A stretch of DNA of 64,000 bases from Brachynemurus nebulosus (lineage: Eukaryota; Arthropoda; Insecta; Neuroptera; Myrmeleontidae). Location of the stretch: NCBI GenBank assembly GCA_035578155.1, contig JAPWDM010000015.1, positions 6,759,209 to 6,823,208 of the forward strand, in the 5' to 3' direction. A program made the position numbers and the translations under genes. The first letter of the stretch is position 1; every line of letters begins with the position of its first letter. The notes under the pieces are model-generated. The model ran no database searches and was not told where the DNA came from. It was given only the letters and a program-made list of their open reading frames with translations. Positions 53,615-64,000 of this stretch are shown here, piece after piece.

Positions 53615-54697
53615 TTATAACAAGTGTATTATTTTTATTTCTTGGAGGAAGTTTAGTAGTTTCTGGATTATATTTTGGTTGTCTGATAGTATTTCTTCTA
53701 TAGTGCTTGGTAGACTTGCATGTTGTCTTAAGTCATGGTATTTTGTGCAGTATATTAAAATGTGTTCTACGGTAATTGGTTCGTTGCATGATTGGCATAT
53801 TGGTTGTGGAGTTTTTGATATTAGATATGAGTGTGTTAGCTTTGTATGGCCAGTGCGTAGTCGTGTAAGTATGACTTCGTTTCTTCTGTTACTTTGTAGT
53901 GATGTTTCCCAAAGTGTTGTGTCTGTTTTTATTTTCTAAGTTTATTTCCGGTGGTGTTTTGTCATTTTTGTGTTCGTTCATTGCAGTATAGTTGTTTTAA
54001 GTTTCGTAGAAGATCTTGTTTCGGTATCTTTGTAATTGTAGTTCCTGTATTATGAGCGTTTTTTGCAGCATTATCTGCTTGTTCATTTCCTTCGATGTTT
54101 TTGTGGCTAGGAACCCATACAAACTTTATTGTAATGTTATTTTGGATAAAATCATATATATGTTTTTGTATTTTTGTATTATAGGGTATGTTGTTGATAC
54201 GTTTTGTATAGCTGTTAAGGTGCTCATTGAATCAGTGATAATGACAATTTTAGATTGGTTGTTCTGTTCTTTAGTATGTGCTAATGCTTTTTCAATTGCT
54301 TTAGCTTCGGCAGTAAAATTTGTTGCTATTGGATTGAGTTTATATTTGTATTCGGTGCTGTTGATGATAAATGCACATCATGTCAAGGTGTCTGTTTTAG
54401 ATCCGTCGGTATATATTTTAATAAAATCACTATAGTATTCGTTTATTAGTTCATAAAACTCTTGTTTAAGTATTGTGTTAGATACGGTATTTGTATTTTT
54501 TAAATTCATTGTATAGTCTATGTATGGTCTGCCTATTACCCATGGTGGCCATGTTTGTGTGTTGTGTAAGGTGTATATGTCTGTGAGTACGTTTTTAGAT
54601 ATGTTTAATTCATTTGTGAATATATCTGTTGAAACTGGAGGGGTTTTGGTAAGGACTTTTTGGTATTGAATAGTGTTGTATATGAACTACATTTAAT

Positions 54698-54782
<85 letters not shown>

Positions 54783-57390
54783 TTATTTTGGTTTTCAAAA
54801 ATTTTTATAAAATATTTTAAGATTAGGTATTTTCGTCTTTGAGATAGTTTTACTTGGCCTGATTCACAGTATATACTGTTAATAGGAGTAGTTCTGAAAG
54901 CTCCTGAGACTAACCTTAAAGCATTATTATTTATTGTGTCTAATGCTTTAAGTATATTTGTTCCAGCTGAGTTGTATAAATGAGATCCATAATCTATTTT
55001 AGACAAAATTATTGATTTATATACTTTCAAGAGAGATTTACGGTCAGCTCCTATATTTTTGTTGGATAATATATTTAAGATATTTAGTTTTTTTATTAGA
55101 TCGCCTCTGAAAATGTCAATATGGGTTTTCCATGTGAGTTTTTCATCTAAATTTAGTCCTAACAGTTTATATTGTGTAGTGTTTTGGATTGGCTGGTTAT
55201 TTATGTTTAGAGCTAGGTTTTCTTTTGCTTTTTTGTAGAAACATATGTATTTTGTATAGATATTTTAAGTCCATTTAAATTACACCAGTTTTGAATATTA
55301 TTTATAGTGTTCTGAAGATGTTTTTGTGCATAATTTTTGTTTGATGATGCTATATATATGGTTAGGTCATCAGCATAGAGAAATGATTGAGTAGGAAAAT
55401 GTATATATTCTGTTATATTATTAATCGCGATGTTAAATAGGGTTGCAGAAAGTACCGATCCCTGTGGAATTCCATTTATTTGTTCATAGGTCTGTGAGAA
55501 TTGATTGTGTATTTTAACCTGAAAGCTTCGGTTCTTTAGAAAATTCTCTATATATGTTGGCAGGTTGCCTCTAAATCCCCAGCTGTGTAGTGTTGAAAGA
55601 ATTTTGTACCGCCATGTGGTATGAAAGGCTTTTTCTAGGTTAAAGAAGATAGCGTATAAATTTTGTTTAGCAGCAAAAGCATTTTTTATGTCTGTATCTA
55701 ATATAGTGAGGCAGTCTAGTGTAGATCTTTGTTTTCTGAAACCGTATTGTTTGCTATTTATTAAATTTTTGGATTCAAGTATATATTGTAGCCGTTCATA
55801 GACCATTCGTTCCATGACTTTTGTGATGTGATTGGAAAGGGAAATTGGTCGGTAACTTGCAGGGTCTAGTTTGTTTTTGTTGGTTTTATATATAGGGACG
55901 ATTATAGATTGTTTCCAATTATTTGGTATTTTACCCGTTTGCCATATTTTGTTATAAATATGGAAAAGGAGGCTGAGGGCAGATGTATGTAAATTTTGTA
56001 TTAGTTCAATACTAATGTTGTCGGGTCCTGTTGACTTTTTCTTTATTTTGTCGATTGCATTAGTAAATTCTTGGAATGTAAATGGGTTATTATAATTGTA
56101 TTCTATTTCTGATTGGAAATCTAGGAATTCTTGTTCTTTTTGTTGTTTATAATTTAAGAATATAGAATTGTACTGTTCCTTACTTGATGTTTGTGTGAAG
56201 TGTTTTGTTAGGTGTTCTGCTATTTGAGTTTTATCTGTAATAATTTTATTATCAATATTTAGTGCATTCATAGTTTCAAACATTTTAGATCCGGAGTTGA
56301 TCTTTTGGATTTTAGACCAGATTAGTTTATTAGGTGTATCTTTATTGATGGTTTGTATAAATTCGTTCCAAGATTTTTGTTTTTGTATAGAAACTTCTCG
56401 CCTAACTTTAGCTCGAGCTATCTTATATTGTATAAAATCTTCTACATTTCTTTTTCTTTTATATCTTCTTAATTTACTTTTTCGTTTCTGTATTAAGTTT
56501 GCTATAGTTTGAGTCCACCAGGGGACTTGTTTATTTTTATGTATTATATTTTTTTTAGGGACACATTTCTCGGCTGCATTATTTATAGTTTTGTAGATTA
56601 TGTCGTTAACGCTTACGTTAACGCTAAGATCGTTATCAATATTATTTTGAATTTTGGTTAGTTCTGTGTATTTTTTCCAATCTGCTTTATCATATAGGAT
56701 TTTTTCTGTTATTATTGTCTGTGTATGTGAATCATGATTAATTAGAATTGGGTAGTGGTCGCTACCGCATATATCTTGGTATGTATCCCATTGAAATTTT
56801 GACGCTATGGTTGATGATGTTATAGTAATATCTATTGCGGAAAAGTCCCCGGATGCGGCTGAGAAATGTGTTGGTTTGCCAGTGTTTAGTATTGTTAAGT
56901 TATTATTAGTCAATAGTAAGTTTTCAATTTGCTTGCCTCTAGCATTTGTGTAACTGCTACCGATTGCAGTGATATGAGTATTAAGGTCACCCAGAAGGAT
57001 GGATGGGTGGCTGAGTTGATTTATTATGTTTTCTAGATCTGTGGTGTTGAAGTGTTGGTTGGGTGGTATATAAATGTTGCATATTATGAATTTGTTTGTT
57101 TGTGGGAAGTGTATTTCTGTAGCTATTATCTGTAGATGTGAGTGTATGAGAATTTGTTTTGAGTATGTGTGATTGTGTACGTAGGTTATTACCCCGCCAC
57201 AGGCTCTTCTTTCCTCTAGGTGATCGAATCGGTATTGTGTATAATTTTTTAGTTTAGCTTTTTGATCAGGCAATAAATGTGTTTCTTGAAGGCATAGCAC
57301 TGTTGGTTGTGTTTGATGTATTAATGCTTTTATTTCAGGTAGCCTCTTATAGAACCCATTTACATTCGATTGAATTACTAGATTTTTCAT
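53615..57390 (-). pseudogene. LINE ORF2: AP endonuclease, RT, RNase H
   Basis: Starts at ATG 57390, 17 bp after ORF1. The N-terminal endonuclease shows VLCLQETHL, ACGGV, LLGDLNTH and the catalytic SDHYPI (about residue 215). RT shows PASYRPISLS, AFHTTWRYK, GIPQGSVLSATLF and FLYADDLTIY. A frameshift near 55230 and a (TA)n at 54703-54779 interrupt the part after RT. RNase H follows (IYTDGSKT, AEAKAIEKAL, ITDSMST, VPSHKNIEGNEQAD). A TGA near 53963 and a shift near 53935 precede the final C-x2-C-x7-H-x4-C module (CQSCNEPITVEHILIYC), ending at TAA 53615-53617. It nicks target DNA and reverse-transcribes the element; this copy is inactive. Confidence 0.85.
54703..54779. repeat. (TA)n microsatellite inside LINE ORF2
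   Basis: Expansion within coding sequence; the flanking reading frame (EN..NKC and KCSSY...) continues on either side as Tyr-Ile repeats. Confidence 0.95.
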
Positions 57391-57407
57391 TTTAGAGAGT
57401 TATGTAT

Positions 57408-58884
57408 TTATTGGGTTTCTAGATCGGAACTAGCGTGTGTTAATTTAGAATCAGTTGATGAATCATTTTGTTTTTCACGCGCGTAAGAATTATTCTGCTT
57501 TTTTTGTCTGCATATGTTGTATAATATATTAATCATTTCTATGATATGCTCTGGGGGAGTATTATGTTTTTTAATTATATTTTCTATTTTTGTTGACCCC
57601 TGTGCGTCAGTAATGAAATTTTTGAATTTTTCATAATATGTGAAAATAAACTTGTCAGGTTCTGATTCTATGGGGGTTTTAAATATTTCAATTATTTGTT
57701 GTAGTGTTTGCTTATTTTTTCTTAACTTCTTATTTTCTGGGGGTTTAAGATTATTTAAGTTTGTTGTGTGTGTTATTTGTGTTTTTTGTGATTGTTGTGT
57801 TATCGGGGTGGTATTTATTTCATTAGAGCATTCTGAATTCATTTGTATTTCTACTTCGGAATCCTGGCTGCTACTTATGTTTGGACGAGGTCTTTTTATT
57901 GCATCTTTTTGTGTCTGTAAATTAATAGTTTTGGACTTTGTATTTAGAGTAATAAAAGGTTCTAGAATTGTATTTTCATTTGTCTTGGATTGTTCTTGTA
58001 TTATATTCATTTGTTCTGGGGGTTTGGGGTCGTCTGTTTGTGGTTGTTGTTGTGTGGGTGGGGGATTAATTATGTCTTGGGATTGCGTATTTGTTTCTAT
58101 GTTTATGGAAGGTATATTTTGTGTTTGATTAGTAGATGTGTTTTGTGTTTCTTGTTTTTTGCAATTTTCTGATTCATGGCCGAATCTGTTACAATGAATG
58201 CATTTTATACTGTCAATGGTAATGTACATTTTGTAAAGTTCGTTTTCGTATGGTATGTGTATTGACTCTGGGAGATGTAAGTGATTCTCATGTATAAAAA
58301 GATATCGTCTGAAGCTTTTAATATGAGCTAAGCGCTTTTCTTTAAAACCTGCAGATAATGAAAAAATTTTCGACATTGGCTTTATACCCGATTGTGTTAA
58401 TTGTTGTAAAATTATATTGTCGGGAACAGTTGGAAAGATCCATACAGTCATTCTGTGTGACGGTGTGACGTATGCACGGATTGGTATAATGTTATTTTTA
58501 ATTGTAATTGATGGATGATTTTGTACGAGATTTTGTACATCGTTTTTACTGGTTAAATAAATGCAGATTCTGTTTCCCGATATTCTTGAAGCATACATTA
58601 TTTTACTAGAATCAATAATTTTGTCTAATTCACTTATGTAGTCTTCTAATGGTACTTGATCTATTGCATTGATTAAAATCGCATGATCCTTTTTCGGAAA
58701 AAAATTTGGAGTGATTGGGATCAATTCGTTTTTTTAATGTGTTACTGTATGTTTGTTGGGTTTGTGGAGTTTGTGTGTGAGAATTTGTATCTGTTATGTT
58801 TGTTTTATCTGTATTGTTATTTGTTGCCGCATTATTATTAATACTGTTTGTTAAATTAGTAATTACAGCGGTTTGTTGAGCCAT
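57408..58884 (-). pseudogene. LINE ORF1, Gag-like with CCHC knuckle
   Basis: ATG at 58884 begins an Asn/Thr/Gln-rich leader of ~60 residues; a frameshift at an A-run near 58695-58705 moves to the frame that runs to the stop at 57408. That frame has a globular segment (about 20-150 of the second frame; NFFPKKDHAILINAIDQVPL, YASRISGNRICIYL) and one CCHC knuckle (CIHCNRFGHESENC), then a low-complexity Gln/Thr/Asn region and a helical C-terminus. ORF1 proteins bind the element RNA. Full-length relatives in this clade often have up to three knuckles. Only one frame break is evident. Confidence 0.75.
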
Positions 58885-59188
58885 TGTTTTAGGTTTTAAA
58901 TTTGTATGTATTTTTTTTTTTAGATTATTATAATTTTTTTTTATATATATAGTATAAATTGTGTAGTTTAATGGTTTTTATGTAAGATGTTTTTGTACTC
59001 ACCGGAGGTGAATACATAATTATTGTCCGTACACAGTTGCACTGGTCTTGTTTGGAACAGTTTTGGTATTTATTAGATAATCACAATTATTATTTGTTGT
59101 ATACACAAGAATTAATTTATATAGTTTAACTATTTGTAACAATTAACCACCTCACTCATTCAGTGTACAATTGAGACCCTGAGAGCTT

Positions 59189-61241
59189 GTTATTTTTTTA
59201 GATCAAGCAAGAAAACCGGCTGCGTGTGTTTATTGAGTGTATCCTTCGTCACGGCTTTTTGGTATGTATTTAACGAATTTCAAAACGTTTTTACGTAAAT
59301 ATTATTTGTAATAATGTAAGCTTTACGATAATTTCAAGTTTTCGAACTAAATGATCGCTGTTCACGATTAATAACGATTTTGTTGGAAAATTATCTCCTT
59401 CGTCACGGATGTATCCTTCATCACGGTAGAATGTGACGATGGGAAACATGAAAGTGGCGAAGAATACGATAATAAAATAAGTATATATTTATTATATCAG
59501 TGTTTGTTTGTATATCAACTAAATTTTTTAGTTAATTAAGTTGATTAATTTGGTCAACTTTCCTAACCAATTTTTTTTATATCATAAAACACAAAACAAC
59601 ACACACACTCTTCAATTTTTCGCAAATCAGACAAAAAAGACCAACTTTTTTTTTTTAATTGGTATTGGGAGAACATAATATAAATATTATTTAAATAATA
59701 ATTTTAATTTTATTATTTAAATTTAACTTAACCTTTTTTTTCTGTCTGGATTCAGTAATCCGCAAAAAAATATTGGTTTTAATATGAAACCGAGCTGCTG
59801 GTCTGCAGATACCGAATCTATGATAATTTTCCTACATTCTAGTCGTATGAAATCTACGAAATGGCTCTGTCAATTTATTTTTTTTTTTTTTTTTTGGTTG
59901 AGACCTAAAAAGTAGAACCACCCATATATGTATCAGCACGATAGCTCTTCAGGAAAAACTGCTAGCTTTACGAAATTTGGTGACAACGTTGGAAGTCCAA
60001 AAATCTTGGATGAGTTCTTCAGCCAAACACGTCGGATGCCAGGAAAATGGTCTTTGTTCTTGCAAAAAACTAGTTTTTTGCTAAAATTTGCTATAATTTA
60101 AAAGTTTTTGCCACATTTTTGTACACCATTGCAGACGGAAAAAAATCACATAAAAAAGGTTTTTGAACTATTATTCTAGGTTAGCTAGTTTTTAAGAACA
60201 TAAGAAAAATAAGAAAAAAAAGTCAGTAGCAAGGATTGGACAGTTTTGGACCCACCATCCGCTACCGGGGCGGTTCTAGAAACCTCCGGCGATGGGTGGC
60301 GTAATGTGAACGAAAATTTTAGCGAATTTCCAGAAAGAATTCTGGAAATTCAGCTATTACGGTCTTATCCCTAACACGACTTAAGCCCGGCACTATGGCA
60401 GAAATTTGTTTTGAGGCCCCTAGAACCCAAAAATAACATTCACTAAAATTTTATACTATTCACTCTCAAATTTTGCATGTAAAAAATCGTGAAATGTAAT
60501 AGTAGGAGAGCTACCCGCCACCTCGACTAAGGTACTCGCCACAAAGCTAGAATTTCTTGTATAGCTTATTTGATAATAATGAAGTATGAAAATCTACTTC
60601 TGCCGGAGTTGGCGCGGTTGCAAAAATACCCCGTCTATTTTTGTAGTAAATTTAAAAAAAAAAAAACTATACTTTCACAAGTTTGCCGTTGGAATGAGTT
60701 GAAATTTGGCTCATTCCGATGCACAACAACTTTAATTTAAATATAATTTATTTTTAAAAAATATCAAACTGGGAATTTGTAATTCAAAAATGAAACCGAA
60801 TTTTTTCAAAATTCAAACTCTTTTCGGCGACTCATAGGGTGTTCCTCTATTGATGGATGCTACATTTGTCAAAATTTTTTAAGTTTTTTTAAGGCTGTGT
60901 GCTTATGACAAATGTTTCAAATTTTTCCTTAATTCTATTATTAATTGGCGACGCAAAGATTTTCACTCGCGCCTCTGGTGTTAAAATTAGAATTACTATC
61001 AAGTAAAAATTTAATTTGTGATATAAAATCTAGTAATCCGAGCATAATTTGTATAATACATATTTCTATTGGTAATTAAACGTATACAAAAATTTTTATT
61101 TGATACAACTTCTAGTTTAAAAAATTAGAGGCCCTCGCGTAATCTTTATGTCGTCAATATAGATTTTATAGATAATATTAATTTGGAATCAAATAAAAAA
61201 AAAAAAATATTTTCAATTTAATTTAATTTTATTTCATTTTT
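59189..61241. other. AT-rich region with repeat scraps; no gene seen
   Basis: Contains TATCCTTC(G/A)TCACGG three times at 59240-59425, a stretch at 59903-59930 that is the inverse of 30505-30530 (TGGGTGNTTCTACTTTTTAG), and copy 2 of the dispersed repeat at 60315-60450. No ORF with a recognisable product. Confidence 0.5.
60315..60450 (+). repeat. Dispersed repeat, copy 2
   Basis: Same orientation as 29895-30011, with a 20-bp extra segment (TTGTTTTGAGGCCCCTAG) after the shared GGCAGAAA. Confidence 0.75.
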
Positions 61242-61414
61242 TTACAAATAAAATCTCCCGCCCTTCGTTACGGTTATATAATTAACATTTTTGGCATTAG
61301 CATGTCGACGATAACCTCTCCCACGATGGCTCCGTTTGGCCCCCCTCCGGCGCTGGTGGTTATGATTCGCCCACCGCTGTTTTGTTTTTTCATTTTTTTT
61401 CTTTTCTTTATTAT
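61242..61414 (-). CDS. Candidate C-terminal exon of a very basic protein
   Basis: After an acceptor-like TTTTTAG the minus strand is open for 57 codons to TAA 61242-61244. The peptide is strongly basic (KQRWANHNHQRRRGAKRSH, then RGRGYRRH) and ends TVTKGGRFYL. The stretch is clearly less AT-rich than its surroundings and has coding-like character, but no upstream exon is identified. It could be the end of a nucleic-acid-binding host or transposon protein. I do not recognise it. Confidence 0.3.
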
Positions 61415-61581
61415 CTAAAAATAAAAAATATACGGCGTATATGATATCTATACTTTTGATACATCGAAAAAATTTATATAGGGTAAGTGCGGGAGAGATG
61501 CCGCGTCGGGAGAGACGCCGCAGTAGCCATAGTTCGTCCGTTGATTGATAGATAGCGCTATTAATGGATTATATGTTTAAA

Positions 61582-62103
61582 ATACCCCTGTCGCAGCATC
61601 CTGCATAACATAGCGAATTTCCATTTACAAAAGTACGTCTTTCTCGGAAACTAGTTGATATAGAGTAATTGTAAGTAAAAAGAAACCTTAATAGATTTGA
61701 GCGTTACTTTATGGTATTCCATATTTGTAAATAATAAACAAATATTTTTGCGAAGTAAAATATTTATTATTTACAAAAAGAAACCTTCTTTATGTGATTT
61801 TTCCGCCTCATTCCGCCAAATTTTTTTCACGAAAAATGTCCAAAAAACCGTAAACGTTTTCACGAAATTTCTTAAAAATAAGATGTTTCGTTCACGATAA
61901 CTCAAGAACGAAACATTTTTAAGAAATTTCTTGAAAACGTTTACGGTTTTTTAGACATTTTTCGTGAAAAAAATTTGGCGGAAAAATCACATAAAGAAGG
62001 TTTTTTTATTTACAATTACTCTATATCAACTAGTTTCCGAGAAAAACGTACTTTTGTAAATGGAAATTCGCTAGGTTATGCAGGATGCTGCGACAGGGGT
62101 ATT
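61582..62103. repeat. Large fold-back palindrome (~520 bp) with nested hairpin
   Basis: Ends ATACCCCTGTCGCAGCATCC and its reverse complement. Arms of about 200 bp pair nearly perfectly around a centre near 61895-61905. The left arm has an extra ~100-bp segment (about 61690-61785) bounded by AAAAAGAAACCTT repeats and itself containing an inverted repeat (TGTAAATAATAAA / TTTATTATTTACA). Confidence 0.85.
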
Positions 62104-62683
62104 ATATTCTTTATAATTAATAATCAAACATTTTAAATGAGTAAGGTAATTGTACCAATACCGGAACGACGAAGGGTATGTGACTGGTTTTTGACATTTT
62201 AAAAATATTTAAGTAGTATATAAATTACCATATTTAGCTTTATCATATGGAATAGACATTTAGCAATGCAATCGTATGCAAATCAACTGTTTTTTTTTTT
62301 TTTTTTTTAAATTTAACATGTTAAAAATGTTTTTCCAAAAGGCGTAAATGTCCCAGTATCGGAACACTTGAAAAGCCTTGTCCCAGTACCGGAATATGGT
62401 TGACCCAATATCGGAACAGTAAATGAAATGAGTTCCGCTGTAAGGATTAAGTAAGTATACTTACCGTAAACTTAATGAATTAAATAAATAACTAATTAAT
62501 TGAAATAGTAAGTCAAAATAGAATAATGGTAATAATTAACCAGGCTCGCAATAATTATATAAACAATTTAAATAAAGCTTTATATTTAAATTCAGATACA
62601 CAAGTAAAGTAACACAAATAATAAAATAACTTAGAGATTCTATAAAAATAAAAATTATTATTTAAATTATATATTTACGAAAT
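62104..62683. other. Non-coding, with an iterated CCCAGTACCGGAAC-like motif
   Basis: Four near copies at about 62153, 62351, 62381 and 62403. A T-run lies at 62289-62308. No ORF. Confidence 0.55.
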
Positions 62684-63773
62684 CTACGATTTCTTTTTGT
62701 TTTTGACATTTTCATTCTTTTTATCCTTTTTTATTAGTTTTTCAAGTTCTTTTTTTTGTTTCTTTTTTTCTTGTTCCAATTTTTTTGCTTCTTTGGCTTC
62801 GAGTCTCTTAATTTTTCTGTTTTCGATTTCTTCTCTTTTTTTTTCTTCGTTTTCTTTTTCATGTAATTTAATCCATTCATCTTGGGTTAAAACTGTAGGT
62901 AGTTTGACTTTGGGTTTCTTTTTTTCACATGAGAAGGGGGATTTGGCCAAAACAGTTTATTTTTAAATAATTCTGAAATGCCACTGGGTGCTTGCGATTT
63001 TGCAGAGTTTGAAACGTCTAAAAAGTTTTTAATATTTTTAATTAGCAAAGAGACAGTTTATTCAATTGTATTTAATTTTTAATTAAAAAACAAAATGAAC
63101 TAACCTGTCAAAACATTATCAGCTGTAGTACTTGGGATTATTGGTGCTATAGCTAAGGAAGCTGATGTTGAAACCGGTGAAGAATGTGATATTGATATTG
63201 TAGAGGGACCTGCTGTTGCTGTTGTTGAAGAACTTGCTGTCGTTGAGGAAACTGTTTCTATTGTTAAAGACTGTGATGTTGTAGAGGAACTTGCTGTTGC
63301 TGTTGTTGAAGAGCTTTCTGTTGTTTGAGAAACTGTTTTTATTGTTAAAAATTGTGATGTTGTTGTACAGGGATTTTCTATTGCTGTTGTTGAAGAGGTT
63401 GCTGTTATTGAGAAATGGGATGTTGTTGTTGACAGATTTGCTGTTACTGCTGTCGAGAAACTTGTTGGTGTTGTTAAGGTAGTTGTTGCTACTGTTGTCA
63501 TTGTGATTAATGATTTATCGAAACTTGGAGCTTCTAATAAAAAGTCATCGTTCAGATTACTTGATTCTGTTGAATCAGTATGATAGATAGATATAATACC
63601 AGCGTCACTATCATTCTCAAAATCGCAGTTAACTTGGAATTTATTCGCAGTATTCTCTGCCTCATTCAAAGGAGCAATTAAAATATTTTTGTTGATTTCA
63701 TTATTTTCTTCGGTGCTTACACGTACGTTATCATTTAATACCTCGTTGAGAACTTCAAGAATATTGTTTCCTC
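62684..63773 (-). pseudogene. 3' exons of a pogo/Tigger-like transposase gene (partial)
   Basis: Exon A (63105-63773) opens after ACTAATTAG, encodes an acidic stretch and then a Ser/Thr/Ala-rich repetitive region, and ends at a G|GTTAGT donor. An 87-bp intron (63018-63104, ending CTTTTTAG) joins it in frame to exon B (62684-63017), which starts DVSNSAKSQAPSGIS...LFKNKLFWPNPPS. An A-run indel near 62915 then shifts the frame to LPTVLTQDEWIKLHEKENEE plus a Lys/Glu coiled tail. The LFWP-P...-W...K-E tail is typical of pogo/Tigger/jerky-type insect proteins. The catalytic DDE domain would lie to the right, outside the window. Confidence 0.5.
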
Positions 63774-64000
63774 CTAATTAGTAAAAAATCATAGAATGTT
63801 AATTAAATTAATCTCAGTAAAGTAATTGACAAAAAATCTAAACAAAAAATAATAAAAGAAGGTGCACAATTATTTTTAGTATTACTGAAAATTAATAATA
63901 CTATGTAAATATTACTAAAAAAATTAACTTATTTAATTAAACGACAAAAAATACCGCTATTTGTTTTCAAGTAGACCCAATACTCGAATAATCCTTTGTC
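63774..64000. other. Intron of the preceding gene (inferred)
   Basis: AT-rich, upstream of the exon A acceptor, running off the window. Confidence 0.4.

Larger units (their letters stand above)
53450..59180 (-). mobile_element. I-clade non-LTR retrotransposon, 5.7 kb, decayed
   Basis: Bounded by GAGAGCTT at 53442-53449 and 59181-59188 (candidate 8-bp target duplication), with an A-rich tail at the 3' (left) end. It encodes ORF1 with a CCHC knuckle and ORF2 with AP endonuclease, RT, RNase H and a C-terminal CCHC, the domain order of the I group. It appears near full length but has several frame breaks and a TA microsatellite inside ORF2. Confidence 0.85.

Noticed and set aside
57640..58172. 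Cys-rich hydrophobic plus-strand frames
   Set aside because: They are antisense to LINE ORF1, whose Asn/Thr/Gln-rich codons make stop-free Cys/Val-rich shadows.
59982..60075. Stop-free plus-strand stretch reading GDNVGSPKILDEFF
   Set aside because: It is short, lacks a start or splice context, and lies among repeat scraps; I could not tie it to any family.
63291..63482. Leu-rich plus-strand frame
   Set aside because: It is antisense to the Ser/Thr-rich exon of the pogo-like gene.

Overview
The window looks like a piece of an AT-rich arthropod genome, most likely an insect. The base composition, long TA/AT microsatellites, errantivirus-type elements, an I-type LINE, a HARBI1-type transposase and TATA plus TCAGT core promoters all fit that. 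I see no convincing single-copy host gene. It is a graveyard and nest of mobile elements, with a few short candidate exons of unknown origin. All calls are made by eye from sequence; no database search was run.

Layout. (1) 1-4.8 kb: gag/protease of one errantivirus running off the left edge, a tRNA-like sequence bracketed by a 43-bp direct repeat, then a deleted errantivirus (partial LTR, integrase tail, broken env, LTR) lying between two copies of a small inverted-repeat element embedded in TA repeats. (2) 5-12.3 kb: a 1.6-kb non-autonomous DNA element, a 5'-truncated Penelope-like element with a candidate hammerhead ribozyme, and a decayed PIF/Harbinger transposon whose intron holds a BESS-domain ORF on the other strand. 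(3) 12.3-30.5 kb: a decayed Gypsy pol with LTR-like pieces in inverted orientation, long AT-rich stretches, minisatellites, a degenerate transposon-derived fragment and a 0.4-kb hAT-like element packed with TATCGATA sites. (4) 30,647-53,043: a Polinton/Maverick-type element with ~490-bp terminal inverted repeats beginning AGTA and a perfect 6-bp target duplication (CCTACC). (5) 53.4-59.2 kb: an I-clade LINE. (6) 59.2-64 kb: AT-rich DNA, a basic C-terminal exon, a large fold-back palindrome and the 3' exons of a pogo/Tigger-like gene.

The Polinton is the centre of interest. It carries a protein-primed family-B DNA polymerase with an HNH-like insertion and an upstream exon joined across a 60-bp intron, an FtsK/HerA-type packaging ATPase, a phospholipase A2-like protein of the parvovirus VP1 type, a C2H2 zinc-finger protein, several unknown ORFs, and a secreted matrix metalloproteinase with a hemopexin-like domain. 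I could not find integrase, capsid or adenain-type protease genes. The ATPase is split by a complete 9.1-kb Ty3/Gypsy retrotransposon with 4-bp target duplications (TCGA) and almost identical 1.95-kb LTRs, so that insertion is recent. Several Polinton genes have their own compact promoters (TATA box, initiator about 30 bp downstream, very short leaders), and the zinc-finger gene is preceded by a 93-bp-unit array dense in AP-1-like TGAGTCA sites.
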